A stretch of DNA of 64,000 bases from Halostella limicola (GTDB lineage: Archaea; Halobacteriota; Halobacteria; Halobacteriales; Natronoarchaeaceae): the NCBI RefSeq assembly GCF_003675875.1, contig NZ_RCDI01000002.1, forward strand, positions 1,012,644 to 1,076,643, given 5' to 3'. The notes under the pieces were generated by a model. It was given only the letters and a program-made list of their open reading frames with translations, had not been told where the DNA came from and searched no databases. The stretch's first letter is position 1; each line of letters begins with the position of its first letter. The translations under genes were made by a program, and so were the position numbers. Of this stretch, positions 7,813 through 16,594 are shown one piece after another.

Positions 7813-9371
7813 TCCTCGGCCTCGCGCAGTTCGAACTTCTGGACCTTGCCGGTGGTCGTCCGCGGCAGTTCGTCGACGAACTCGACCTCGCGGGGGTGCT
7901 TGTACTCCGCGAGGTTGCTCAGGCAGTACTCCTTGATCTCCTCGGCGGTCACGTCCGCGTCCGGCGTCGGGACGATGAACGCCTTCACCGTCTCGCCGCG
8001 GCGCTCGTCCGGGATCCCCACGACGGCGGCGTCGGCGACGGCGTCGTGCTCGAACAGCAACTCCTCGACCTCCCGCGGGTAGACGTTGTACCCGCCGGTG
8101 ACGATCATGTGCTTCTCGCGGTCGATGACGTAGAAGAAGCCGTCCTCGTCGTGGTACCCGATGTCGCCGGTGTGGAACCACCGCTTGCCGTCTTTCTCCG
8201 TGAACGCCTCCTCGTTGGCCTCCGGAAGCCCGGAGTAGCCTTTCATCACGTTCGGCCCGCTGACGACGATCTCGCCGGTGATATCGTCGAGATTCACGGA
8301 CTCCTCGTCGACGGGACCCTCCTCGACCGGCGCCACCTCCTCGAAGTCCACGTCGACCACCATCGAGTCGACGCCCGGCAGCGTCTTGCCGATGCTGCCG
8401 ACGCGGCGGCCCGCCTCGGGGCTGTTGAAGTGCGTGACCGGGCTGGTCTCGGTGAGGCCGTACCCCTCGTAGATCGTCGCGTCGTACAGCTCCTCGAACC
8501 GCCGGAGCACCTCCACGGGGATGCCGGCGCCGCCGACGCCGCAGAGCCGCAGCGACGAGAGGTCGAACGACTCGGCGTCTGGCTGGTTGATAATGTCGTT
8601 GTACATCGCCGGCACGCCGTGCATCAGCGTCAGCCCCTCGGACTGGATGAGACCGACGGCCTGCTGGGCGTCCCACTCCGGGAGCGGGTAGTACGCGCCG
8701 CCGCTGAACAGCGTTGCGTTCATCACGACGGTCATCCCGTAGATGTGAAACAGCGGGAGGACGCCGAGTTGCTTGTCGTCCGGACGGATCCCCTCGGGCA
8801 CCAGGTCCGCGGCGACCTCCGCGTTCGACTTGAGGTTGTTGTGGGTCAGCTGGACGCCCTTCGGCTGACCGGTCGTCCCGCTCGTGTACGGCTGAACGGC
8901 GAGGTCGTCGTCGCCGCGCTCGACCGCGTCCTTGGTCCCCTCGGCGAGGAACTCCTCGAACGGCGTGCCCGTCTCCGCCTCGCCGCCGACCGTGATCAGG
9001 TGTTCCACCTCAGTCTCGTCGCGGACCTCCTCGACGAACGGCGCGAGGTCGGCCAGCGCCACGACCGCCTTGGCCCCGCTGTCGCCGAGCAGGTGACTGA
9101 TCTCCCGCGACTTGTACTGCGGGTTCATCGGTACCACGACGCCGCCGGCCCGGAGCGTCCCGTGGAACGCGGTGACGAACTGCGGCAGGTTCGGCAGGTA
9201 CACGCCGACCGCGTCGTCGGGTTCGATCCCGTGGTCGGCCAGCGCCTGCGCGAACTGTCCGGTGCGCTGCCAGAGCGCCCCGTAGGAGACGTCCGTCCCG
9301 TCGAAGTGGACGGCCGTCCCCTCCGGCCGCTCCTCCGCTACCGCGCCGACGTTCCTGACAAGATTTGTCAT
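7809..9371 (-). CDS. AMP-forming acyl-CoA synthetase (long-chain fatty acid--CoA ligase type)
   Basis: This 520-residue ANL-superfamily enzyme activates a carboxylic acid with ATP and transfers it to CoA. The family motifs are complete: P-loop-like YTSGTTGQPKGVQLTH, the motif GYGLTETSP, GEIVVSGPNVMKGY, the hinge region WFHTGDIGYHDEDGFFYVIDR followed by KHMIVTGGYNVYPREVEE, and the catalytic lysine near the C-terminus in PRTTTGKVQKFEL. It is the first gene of a two-gene unit with the enoyl-CoA hydratase. The substrate chain length is not determinable here. Confidence 0.93.
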   Translation of the reverse strand: MTNLVRNVGAVAEERPEGTAVHFDGTDVSYGALWQRTGQFAQALADHGIEPDDAVGVYLPNLPQFVTAFHGTLRAGGVVVPMNPQYKSREISHLLGDSGAKAVVALADLAPFVEEVRDETEVEHLITVGGEAETGTPFEEFLAEGTKDAVERGDDDLAVQPYTSGTTGQPKGVQLTHNNLKSNAEVAADLVPEGIRPDDKQLGVLPLFHIYGMTVVMNATLFSGGAYYPLPEWDAQQAVGLIQSEGLTLMHGVPAMYNDIINQPDAESFDLSSLRLCGVGGAGIPVEVLRRFEELYDATIYEGYGLTETSPVTHFNSPEAGRRVGSIGKTLPGVDSMVVDVDFEEVAPVEEGPVDEESVNLDDITGEIVVSGPNVMKGYSGLPEANEEAFTEKDGKRWFHTGDIGYHDEDGFFYVIDREKHMIVTGGYNVYPREVEELLFEHDAVADAAVVGIPDERRGETVKAFIVPTPDADVTAEEIKEYCLSNLAEYKHPREVEFVDELPRTTTGKVQKFELREAEE

Positions 9372-9489
9372 AGTCCATCGTGAACATGTGGGGCATGTCT
9401 ATAAAACATTCCGCTCGTTGGGTGTTTCTGCCGATGCGGGGTCGACGTCGATCGCCGGGTCTTTTCACACCTCCGGCGACAGCGGTGGT

Positions 9490-10596
9490 ATGGACGACCG
9501 AGTGCACGAGCACGCCGAAGTGCTCGTCGACTGGAGCGCGCGCATCGAGGAGGGCGATGACGTCGTCGTCGACGTCGGCCCGGACGCCCACGACCTCGCC
9601 GTCGCGGTCGCCGAGAAGCTCGGCGAACGCGGGGCGAACCCCGTCACGCTGTACAGTTCCGGGGAGGTGACGCGGGCGTATCTCCGCGCCCACGGCGGCG
9701 ACTTCGACGAGGACCCCGACCACAAGCTCGCGCTGATGGAGAACGCCGACGCCGTCCTCTCGCTCGGCGGCGGGCGCAACACCGCCGCCACCGCGGACGT
9801 GCCGAGCGAACGCCGGCAGGCGAGTCGGAAGGCGGAGCGGGGCGTCCGCGAGGCGTACATGGACGCCGACTGGGTGTCGACGGTCCACCCCACGCGGTCG
9901 CTGGCCCAGCAGGCCGGGATGGCGTTCAAGGAGTACCAGGACTTCGTCTACGACGCCGTGCTCCGCGACTGGGAGGAACTGGCGGAGGAGATGGCGAAGA
10001 TGAAGGAAATCCTCGACGAGGGGAGCGAGGTCCGCCTCGTGAAGGAGGACACCGACCTCACGATGTCCATCGAGGGCCGTACCGCGGTCAACAGCGCGGC
10101 CTCCGTCGCGTACGACTCCCACAACCTCCCCAGCGGCGAGGTGTTCACCGCGCCGTACGACACGGAGGGCACCGTCTACTTCGACGTGCCGATGACGCTC
10201 CAGGGGTCCGCCGTCCGCGGCGTGCGCCTCACCTTCGAGGGCGGCGAGGTCGTCGACTACGCCGCGGAGCAGGGCGAGGCGGTCGTCGGCGACATCCTCG
10301 ACACCGACGAGGGGGCGCGTCGGCTGGGCGAACTCGGCATCGGGATGAACCGCGGCATCGACCGCGTCACCGACAACATCCTCTTCGACGAGAAGATGGG
10401 CGACACGGTCCACCTCGCTCTCGGCCGGGCGTACGACAGCAACCTCCCCGAAGGCGAGTCCGGCAACGACAGCGCCGTCCACGAGGACATGATCACCGAC
10501 GTGAGCGAGGACTCCCGGCTCGAAGTCGACGGGGAAGTGGTCCAGCGCAACGGGACGTTCAGGTGGGAAGACGGGTTCGAAGAGAGCGAGGGCTGA
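9490..10596 (+). CDS. aminopeptidase of the M29 (AmpS/PepS, leucyl aminopeptidase T) family
   Basis: The protein has 368 residues and follows the M29 metallopeptidase pattern. It would remove N-terminal amino acids from peptides in the cytoplasm with a divalent metal pair. Recognisable are the SGEVFTAP segment with the metal-binding glutamate, FDEKMGDTVHLALGRAY, and the C-terminal NDSAVHEDMITD with His and Asp ligands. The frame is open before 9490, but homology begins at MDDRVHEHAEVLVDW, so the ATG at 9490 is used. The gene is divergent from the acyl-CoA ligase. Confidence 0.9.
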   Translation: MDDRVHEHAEVLVDWSARIEEGDDVVVDVGPDAHDLAVAVAEKLGERGANPVTLYSSGEVTRAYLRAHGGDFDEDPDHKLALMENADAVLSLGGGRNTAATADVPSERRQASRKAERGVREAYMDADWVSTVHPTRSLAQQAGMAFKEYQDFVYDAVLRDWEELAEEMAKMKEILDEGSEVRLVKEDTDLTMSIEGRTAVNSAASVAYDSHNLPSGEVFTAPYDTEGTVYFDVPMTLQGSAVRGVRLTFEGGEVVDYAAEQGEAVVGDILDTDEGARRLGELGIGMNRGIDRVTDNILFDEKMGDTVHLALGRAYDSNLPEGESGNDSAVHEDMITDVSEDSRLEVDGEVVQRNGTFRWEDGFEESEG

Positions 10597-10653
10597 GCGG
10601 AGCGTCGCGTGCGCCGCGGAGGAGGGACGAGCGGGCGGAGCGAGCGCGAACGA

Positions 10654-11430
10654 CTACGCGGACATCGTCTTCGGCCCGCGACGGACGGCGTTCACTGCCG
10701 CGCCAAGCAGTATCACGATGCTGCCGAAGTAGAGCCACGTGACGAACAGCAGGACTGCACCGATGACGCCGTACGCCTGGTAGCTCCCCGCGTTGGCGGC
10801 GTAGATCCGGAAGCCGATCTGCAGGAGGACCCACCCGACGGCGGCGACCACCGTCCCGGGCAGCACCTCCTTCACCGACACCTCGACCGGCGGAAGCACG
10901 TAGTAGATGGGCAGGAAGGCGAGCGTCAGCACGGCCACCAGCACCACCGTTCCGAGGACGTTGATGAACGGTATCTGGAGGTTCAGTATCGATAGCGCCG
11001 CACCGACCGCGACCACGAGGCCGACGGCGAGCGCGATGCCGACCACGACGACGAGAGCGTCTTTAACCTGGTCCAGCAGGGAGGCTTCCATCTCGTCCGC
11101 GTACACCTCGTCGAACGCCTGGTCGAGGCCGCGGAAGAGCTTCAGGGCGCTCCAGGTTAGTGCGACGAACCCCACGATCGACGCTCCGGCTCGGCCGCTC
11201 GTGGCCGTCAGCGCCTGCGTCACGATGTCCTGCCCCGCGGACGAGAGCTGCTGGCTGAGCATGCTGACCACGCGTTCGGCCAGCGCCTGTCCGCCCACGA
11301 ACGACGCGACCGCGACCGCCAACAACACTATCGGAATTATCGATACGAACGCGTAGTAGGCGATCCCCGCCGCCAGATAGGTCAGGTTCCGATCCCGCGC
11401 GAGGTCGATGACGGAGCGAGCGGTTGACAC
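10654..11430 (-). CDS. YihY/BrkB-family membrane protein
   Basis: This is a 258-residue integral membrane protein with about six hydrophobic helices. Family hallmarks are the N-terminal LAAGIAYYAFVSIIPIVLL, ALKLFRGLDQAFDEVY, and the C-terminal YQAYGVIGAVLLFVTWLYF followed by IVILLGAAVNA. The family was once thought to be RNase BN; its function is unsettled and it may be a transporter. No ATG fits the N-terminus, so a GTG at 11430 (VSTARSVIDLARDRN) is chosen. It lies about 50 bp after the metzincin-like gene on the same strand. Confidence 0.85.
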   Translation of the reverse strand: MSTARSVIDLARDRNLTYLAAGIAYYAFVSIIPIVLLAVAVASFVGGQALAERVVSMLSQQLSSAGQDIVTQALTATSGRAGASIVGFVALTWSALKLFRGLDQAFDEVYADEMEASLLDQVKDALVVVVGIALAVGLVVAVGAALSILNLQIPFINVLGTVVLVAVLTLAFLPIYYVLPPVEVSVKEVLPGTVVAAVGWVLLQIGFRIYAANAGSYQAYGVIGAVLLFVTWLYFGSIVILLGAAVNAVRRGPKTMSA

Positions 11431-11479
11431 GCGCGCTGTACAACGTCCACGGGGTCGTTCGTTTGGTTCTAAGGCCGTG

Positions 11480-12466
11480 TTACCGCCACCACTCGCCCCG
11501 GCGGTCGTCGCCCTCGGCGTCGCGGAAGGGAGAGGGCCACTCCGCCTCCTCGGTGAAGCCGAAGCCGTACCCGAGCCAGTACCCCGCGTGCCAGCCGACC
11601 GCCTCGGTGTCGACGCCCGACACCGTGATCCGCAGGCGGTCGTAGCGCTCCAGTTCGCCGTCCTCGTCCACGTCGACGCCGCCACGCGTGCCGCAGGAGC
11701 CCGTGCCGTCGTCGCAGGGCAACTCGTCGGCGAAGTCGATCACCACGTCCGCCGCCGACCGGTTCTCGACGAGGCGGAACGAGACGTTCTCAGGCACCGT
11801 GCCCTCGGCGCCGCCCTCGTAGTAGTCGAGGGCGCGGCGGACCTGCTCGCGCGCGCCGTCGGGGTCCGACGCGTTCTCGGCGTCGACGGCGACGGTGAGC
11901 GTCGAGTCGTTCCACGGGAGCGCGCGTTCGGTCGCGTTCGGTTTCGGAACCGTCGCGAGCGTCGTCTCGTGGGCCATCACGTCCTGCGGGTCGTCGTCGT
12001 GGGTGAGCCCCAGGACGTGGCCGAACTCGTGTTTCGTCACGAACACCGCCGAGTCGTTCGAGAGGTCCGACTGCACCTCGACCGTGAGCGGCGCGTCGAC
12101 CCGGTCGTCGGCCGACAGCCGCGGCGCGCAGCCGGCCGGACCCTGCACGTCGCCGCACTCCCCGACCTCCGGAACGAAGTCGACGACGAGGTCGGGGTCT
12201 TCCGCGTCGGGCCTCAGGACGAACTCCGCGTCGTACGTCGCGTACTCGCTCCCGTTGGCCTCCCAGTACTCGATGGCCTCTCGAACGAAGGACGTGTAGT
12301 TCCGATCGCCGTGGCCGTCGACGGCGACGACGATCGGTCCGTCGCCCCACGCGTCCGCCGTCGATCCCTCGCTCTCGAAGTCCGTCACGTCCCCGACGCC
12401 GGCGACGCAGCCCGCGAGAACGATCACGAGAGCGAGGGCCCAGGCCCGATGCATCTGACGAGCCAT
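11480..12466 (-). CDS. metzincin-like zinc metalloprotease, lipoprotein
   Basis: This 328-residue protein begins with a short hydrophobic signal and a lipobox (VIVLAGC, Cys20), so it is probably a lipid-anchored cell-surface protein. The zinc motif HEFGHVLGLTHD (about residues 146-157) is the HExxHxxGxxHD signature of matrixin-like metzincins, and DVMAHE shortly after is a plausible Met-turn. The segment after the protease motif contains Cys pairs and acidic residues. An alternative ATG lies at 12454. The gene starts 44 bp downstream of the RNase P RNA on the same strand. The substrate is unknown. Confidence 0.82.
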   Translation of the reverse strand: MARQMHRAWALALVIVLAGCVAGVGDVTDFESEGSTADAWGDGPIVVAVDGHGDRNYTSFVREAIEYWEANGSEYATYDAEFVLRPDAEDPDLVVDFVPEVGECGDVQGPAGCAPRLSADDRVDAPLTVEVQSDLSNDSAVFVTKHEFGHVLGLTHDDDPQDVMAHETTLATVPKPNATERALPWNDSTLTVAVDAENASDPDGAREQVRRALDYYEGGAEGTVPENVSFRLVENRSAADVVIDFADELPCDDGTGSCGTRGGVDVDEDGELERYDRLRITVSGVDTEAVGWHAGYWLGYGFGFTEEAEWPSPFRDAEGDDRRGEWWR

Positions 12467-12509
12467 AAAACGCTCTCCGATATGAACCTTGTCGCTCCGC
12501 ACGGAAACT

Positions 12510-12924
12510 GGCAGAGAGGAGTAAGCCCCCTTCTGTTCGGTCCGGCATTCGGCTGAGCGTCCGCGCCGCGTCCGGGCTACCTTGTGGCGCGGACTTGCAC
12601 CGGTGAGGTTTCGCCGTTCCATCGCTCCTCGGCCCAGGGGACGGCGTGTGCCGCCCGGAGCGCGGTCGCAATTGCGACCGCGCGGCCCTCGGCGGGTTAG
12701 CTCCCCTCCCTTGCGGTCGGGTTCGCGCGCCTCATCGGTCGGGCCGAGACGTGTCGTTTCTGTTCCAGAGCCAGCGGTCTCCCGCTCCGGACTTGCGTCC
12801 GGTCACCTGCCCAGACGGTGGGGGGACTTTCCTCGCGGGCGCGGGTCGCCCCGAGGGGCGATCCCGCGTCGTGCGAACGGGTCGTTTCCGACCCGAACGC
12901 CGCGGCGGCCGGACTCTCTCTACC
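12510..12924 (-). ncRNA. rnpB: RNase P RNA
   Basis: On the minus strand this stretch carries the universal RNase P RNA elements in order: GAGGAAAGTCC followed by CCCCAC (P4 5' strand, near 12830), AACAGAAACGACACG (near 12760), GATGGAACGGCGAAACCTCA (near 12615) and ACAGAAGGGGGCTTAC (P4 3' strand, near 12530). The ends were set by a 9-bp P1 helix, GGTAGAGAG (12916-12924) with CTCTCTGCC (12510-12518), which has one U-G pair. The RNA is about 415 nt and of the archaeal type A. It forms the catalytic core that removes tRNA 5' leaders. Several ORFs in the same interval are shadows. Confidence 0.93.
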
Positions 12925-12947
12925 GGTTTTACCTAGGTCGCTCCCGT

Positions 12948-12956
12948 GGTTAAGTG
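12948..12956 (-). promoter_or_regulatory. TATA-like promoter element of RNase P RNA
   Basis: CACTTAACC on the minus strand lies about 27 bases before the P1-defined 5' end at 12924, the expected archaeal TATA spacing. This supports the chosen 5' end of the RNA. Confidence 0.6.
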
Positions 12957-12980
12957 GATCGGTCACCCCTTCGCCCGAGT

Positions 12981-13135
12981 GCGGGTAGCAAGAGATTACC
13001 CGCAGTAGTGAAGCGTTTCTCTCCTGATACGCGGGTAACGGTGGCTTTCCCAGCCGGTGCTCTGGCGGATGCGGTGGCGTCGGAGAGAGGTGTATCGACG
13101 GCGTCGCGCCGCCGCCGAAACGGGTTGGGAAAGCC
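12981..13135. other. structured intergenic region, candidate small RNA or cis element
   Basis: Between the RNase P promoter and the AMMECR1 gene there is no recognisable protein gene but there is strong pairing potential. A 7-bp perfect hairpin (GCGGGTA 12981-12987, TACCCGC 12997-13003) is followed by a third GCGGGTA at 13031. A 13-bp inverted repeat with one mismatch (GGCTTTCCCAGCC 13043-13055; GGTTGGGAAAGCC 13123-13135) encloses a second 9-bp stem (GCGGTGGCG 13071-13079; CGCCGCCGC 13107-13115). The strand and function are unknown. Confidence 0.4.
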
Positions 13136-13231
13136 GAACGTTCTCGTTTCGGACCCTCTATCGGTCGAATTATGTAATCTCTGACCGGTAGAAGGGAAGG
13201 GTTGAAGGTCGTCCTACCCCTTGGGAGTTGT

Positions 13232-13834
13232 ATGTCTCAGGTACAGAGCGTCGATCTCTCGTACGAAGACGGCGCCCGAGCGGTCGAACTGGCGCGGGAA
13301 GCCGTCGAATCGTACGTTCGCAACGGACAACGTGAGCAGCCGGGCAGCATGCGCGACGCCTTCTACGCGCGCACCGGCGCGTTCATTCGTCTGGAGTCGA
13401 CGCGGGGGCGGGGGAGCCTTCGAGGGTGTTCCGGCGGGTATCAGGAAGACGACCAGCTCGGCCACGTCATCGTCGACTCCGCCATCCGCGCCGCGAGCGA
13501 CGACTCCTGCGGATCGGAGGTGACACCCGCGGAGCTGTCGAACCTCACCGTCTCCGTCTGTGCGGTCCGTAACGTCGTGCTGACCGACGACCCCGTCGCC
13601 GATATGGATCTCGGCACCCACGGCGTCGCGGTCGACGCCGGCGGCGACAGCGGCTGGCTCTACCCGACGGTCCCCGTCGAGAACGACTGGTCCGAGGCCG
13701 AGTACCTCGCGCGCGTCTGCCGCAAGGCCGGCCTCAACCCCACCGCCTGGCAGGACGACGACGTGATGGTGACGCTGTTCGAGGGCCAGATCTTCCGCGA
13801 GCGCGAGCCCGAAGGCAGCATCGAGGAGCTGTAA
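13232..13834 (+). CDS. AMMECR1-domain protein (TIGR00296 type)
   Basis: This 200-residue protein belongs to the AMMECR1 family, widespread in archaea and of unsettled biochemical role, often discussed near protein modification and MEMO1/radical-SAM partners. Family features are the N-terminal helix ARAVELAREAVESYV, the conserved segment GSLRGCSGGY (family LRGCIG core), VTPAELSNLTVSVCAV, and the end region LNPTAWQDDDVMVTLFEGQIF. The frame is open 10 codons further, but the ATG at 13232 fits the family start. A hairpin at 13858 follows. Confidence 0.9.
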   Translation: MSQVQSVDLSYEDGARAVELAREAVESYVRNGQREQPGSMRDAFYARTGAFIRLESTRGRGSLRGCSGGYQEDDQLGHVIVDSAIRAASDDSCGSEVTPAELSNLTVSVCAVRNVVLTDDPVADMDLGTHGVAVDAGGDSGWLYPTVPVENDWSEAEYLARVCRKAGLNPTAWQDDDVMVTLFEGQIFREREPEGSIEEL

Positions 13835-13857
13835 GACGACCTTTTACGCTGCGTGTT

Positions 13858-13891
13858 TGCGAACGGTCCGCCAGCGGCGGACACGTTCGCA
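13858..13891 (+). terminator. strong hairpin after the AMMECR1 gene
   Basis: TGCGAACG (13858-13865) pairs with CGTTCGCA (13884-13891), and inside it TCCGCC (13867-13872) pairs with GGCGGA (13876-13881). The hairpin begins 24 bases after the stop codon. It may end the transcript or protect it. A second perfect hairpin, GCGGCGC-TAC-GCGCCGC, lies near 13976-13992. The rest of 13892-14060 holds nothing recognisable. Confidence 0.5.
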
Positions 13892-14060
13892 AGAGTCGGC
13901 AAAAGCTCCACCAGAATCACTCCTCCTTCACTTCGCTACGCTCCGTTCAGTCGTCGGACCGATCGTTCGCTCTTCGCGGCGCTACGCGCCGCGTCCGTTC
14001 ACTCGCGGGTGCAGTGCTTGCGGGACAGCCTGCGCTCCCGGCCCTCGTGATGGACTCTCC

Positions 14061-15209
14061 TCACTCGAAACCGACCTGCTCGGCGTCGGCCTGCGCTCGC
14101 GCCGCCGCCTCGTCGATGTCGAACTCGCGGACGATCTCGCCGTCGCGGACGAGCGGCTTCAGGAGCGCCTCGCCGTCCTCCGGGCCGTCCCGGTTCGCGA
14201 GGCCGACGTGGTGGGTACCGTCCGGCGTCCGGTACACGTCCTTCACGCCCGAGAGCTTGCCGCGCTTGGCGATCGGCTCGCCGTCGACCTCCACGATGTC
14301 GAGGCCGAAGTCGAGCGGGTCGGCGTCCGTGACGTAGCTCCCGATGCCGAAGCCGTCGGCCACGTCCCGGAGGTTGCGCAGTTCGACGGGCGTCAGCCCG
14401 CCGGAGAGGAAGATGCCGACGTCCTCGCGGCCGCGGGCGTCGAGCTCCCAGCGCACCTCGCGGACGATGTGTCGGAAGTCGCCGCGGCGCGACCCCGTCG
14501 TGTCGAGGCGAACGCTGTCGAGGGCGTCGCCCAGCGTCTCTGCGGCGCGGATCGTCTCGTCTTTCTCGTCGGTGAAGGTGTCACAGAGCGCGACGCGGGG
14601 GACGTCCTCGTCGACGGCCTCGTCGAACGCCGCCCACGCCGCCTCCTGCTGGCCGCGGCCGAAGCAGATGATCAGGGCGTGGGGCATCGTGCCGCCGGCC
14701 TCGCGGCCTAACACCTCGCCGGCGGCGACGTGGGAGAAGCCGTCGAGGCCGGCGATCAGGCCGGCGCGCTCGACGACGGGGGTGATCGCGGGGTGGACGT
14801 GGCGCGCGCCGAACGAGAGGACGAGCGACTCCGGCGCGGCCTTCCGTGCGCGCAGCGCGTTCGTCGTGAACGCGCTCGCCTGCGAGAGAAAGCCAAGCAG
14901 GGAGGTCTCGAAGCGCGCGAACTCCAGATACGCCCCCTCGATGCGGAGGACGGGACCGCCGTCGAACAGCTGTCCCTCGGCCAGCGCGTCCACGTCGACG
15001 GCCCGCCCCTCGAACAGGTGCGCGACGTCCTTGACGCCGCCGAAGACCTCGAACTCGCCGGTCGGGAACTGGTCGGCCGTCACCTCGGCGACGACGTGCG
15101 GGTTCCTGTCGGCGTGTTCGAGCGTCCGCTCCGTGCGCTCGAAGTAGGCGTCAGTCGCCGTGCCGTCGAGGACGGCCTCTGCCGACACCGTGTCGAACGG
15201 GTTCGTCAT
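14061..15209 (-). CDS. nicotinate phosphoribosyltransferase
   Basis: The protein has 382 residues and matches the archaeal nicotinate phosphoribosyltransferase type, which makes nicotinate mononucleotide from nicotinate and PRPP in NAD salvage. Recognisable are LEFARFETSLLGFLSQAS, LSFGARHVHP with the conserved His, VALCDTFTDEK, the sugar-phosphate region IFLSGGLTPVELRNL, and GSYVTDADPLDFGLDIVEVDG. Quinolinate phosphoribosyltransferase is an alternative fold relative, but the motifs fit the nicotinate type. It is preceded at 31 bp by a surface lipoprotein gene on the same strand; a nicotinamidase lies 3.2 kb away. Confidence 0.88.
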   Translation of the reverse strand: MTNPFDTVSAEAVLDGTATDAYFERTERTLEHADRNPHVVAEVTADQFPTGEFEVFGGVKDVAHLFEGRAVDVDALAEGQLFDGGPVLRIEGAYLEFARFETSLLGFLSQASAFTTNALRARKAAPESLVLSFGARHVHPAITPVVERAGLIAGLDGFSHVAAGEVLGREAGGTMPHALIICFGRGQQEAAWAAFDEAVDEDVPRVALCDTFTDEKDETIRAAETLGDALDSVRLDTTGSRRGDFRHIVREVRWELDARGREDVGIFLSGGLTPVELRNLRDVADGFGIGSYVTDADPLDFGLDIVEVDGEPIAKRGKLSGVKDVYRTPDGTHHVGLANRDGPEDGEALLKPLVRDGEIVREFDIDEAAARAQADAEQVGFE

Positions 15210-15239
15210 ACCGGCGATAGCCCGCCGACTTCGAAAAAG

Positions 15240-16556
15240 CTACTCGTTGCGGCTCGCGTGGACGCCGTCTACGTCCTCGACCGTCGGCGCGTTGACGACC
15301 TCGACGGTGCGCCCGTCGCGGACGACCCGGAACGCGTCGTCGAACGCGCTCTCCTCGGGGACGCGGTAGGTGTTCTCGCCGACTGCCTCGGCGCCGTGCT
15401 CGTCAAGTAGTTCGAGGTACGCCGCCCGGAACTCGCGGGCGTCCTCGACGGTGTCCCACTTCGTCCGGAACACGTACCCCCTGTCGTCGCCGTTCCGGTA
15501 AGGGACGACCCGGTCGCCGGCCCACCCATCGGTGATCGGGTGGGAGTAGTTGTACCGCCGCTCGTCGGACCGGAGGTGGTCCTCGGGGATCACGCCGTTC
15601 TGCCAGAACGTCGCGTACAGCGCCCCCTCGCCGAGCGTCTCGCCGCCGCGGTCGAAGCGCTCCCAGTCGTCGGACGACCGGTCGGGAACCGTCACGTTCG
15701 CGGGCGTCTCGTCGGGATACCGCTCGGGGTGGATCACCTGCTCGGTGCTCGCCGGGTAGTCCTCGAACGCGTCGTCGACGGCGTCCCACCCGCCGCGGTC
15801 GCGCAGGTCGCCGACCAGTTCCGGCCCCTCCGAGTACGGCAGGTACGTGACGAGGAAGAGCCCCCGGTTGTACGACCGGTCGCTCGCCGTGCGGGGGACC
15901 TGCTCGATGCAGTCCCACTCCGCCTCGCAGCGCTCCTGGTACCGGTCCATCACGTAGTTCGCGTCGCCCTCGACGACCGACGTGACGGCCTTGCGCCCGT
16001 CGAAACTGCTCCGACGCTCCCCGAGGTTGAGCTGCTGGGCCTGGAGCGCGTGGACGAGTTCGTGCACCAGCGTCGCGCGGTCGACCGCCACCGCGTCGGG
16101 GTCGTCGGCGACGAGGACGATCTGACCGCCGGCGTAGTACCCGGTGACGGACCCGCCGTACACCTCGCCGAACGCCTCGCCGGCGGTCGTCTCCTCGCCG
16201 ACGAGAAACGCCGCCTCCCACACCTGGTCGTCCCACTCGCCGTAGCTCCGGCCGAGGCCGCCGCCGGAGCGGAACTCCTCCCGCGAGACCACCTGGACGG
16301 ACACCGAGTCGGTGAACTCCAGGCCGCGGATGACCTCTATCCGCGCCATCGCGCGCGAAGTGACCGCGCGCAGTTCCGAGCGGTTCGCGCCGTCGCTCGC
16401 GTCGACCGCGACGCTGCTGTTGTGCCAGTAGCCGTCCTCCCAGCCGAGGGGGTCCTCGTCGTGGTCCGGCGGGGCCGCCGGGCCGGTCGTTCCGGTCGGG
16501 GCGGTACAGCCGGCGATAGCGAGCAAGCAGACGACGGCCAGCGCTCGGAGACGCAT
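15240..16556 (-). CDS. Hvo_1808-family surface lipoprotein with HExxH motif
   Basis: This 438-residue protein starts with a lipobox signal (CLLAIAGC, Cys17), so it is probably anchored to the outer face of the membrane. It shares the opening signature LGWEDGYWHN and overall layout with the next gene upstream, and both fit the haloarchaeal Hvo_1808 surface-protein family. HELVHALQ (near residue 163) is a zinc-metalloprotease-like HExxH, with a downstream EGDANYV segment that could supply a third ligand. Proteolytic activity is inferred, not established. Confidence 0.82.
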   Translation of the reverse strand: MRLRALAVVCLLAIAGCTAPTGTTGPAAPPDHDEDPLGWEDGYWHNSSVAVDASDGANRSELRAVTSRAMARIEVIRGLEFTDSVSVQVVSREEFRSGGGLGRSYGEWDDQVWEAAFLVGEETTAGEAFGEVYGGSVTGYYAGGQIVLVADDPDAVAVDRATLVHELVHALQAQQLNLGERRSSFDGRKAVTSVVEGDANYVMDRYQERCEAEWDCIEQVPRTASDRSYNRGLFLVTYLPYSEGPELVGDLRDRGGWDAVDDAFEDYPASTEQVIHPERYPDETPANVTVPDRSSDDWERFDRGGETLGEGALYATFWQNGVIPEDHLRSDERRYNYSHPITDGWAGDRVVPYRNGDDRGYVFRTKWDTVEDAREFRAAYLELLDEHGAEAVGENTYRVPEESAFDDAFRVVRDGRTVEVVNAPTVEDVDGVHASRNE

Positions 16557-16594
16557 CGTGCCTACGGGAGGCCCGCGAGAAAATAAAGGTGGGC

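Noticed and set aside
12582..12953. Open frames of up to 123 codons on the plus strand
   Set aside because: The interval is RNase P RNA on the minus strand with all conserved elements; the translations are Arg/Pro-rich.
12954..13184. GTG-started 76-codon frame upstream of the AMMECR1 gene
   Set aside because: Its start lies in the RNase P promoter, and the sequence is better explained by inverted repeats than by a protein.
13892..14060. Open frame reading into the nicotinate phosphoribosyltransferase interval on the plus strand
   Set aside because: It is antisense to the enzyme and begins in a hairpin-rich spacer.
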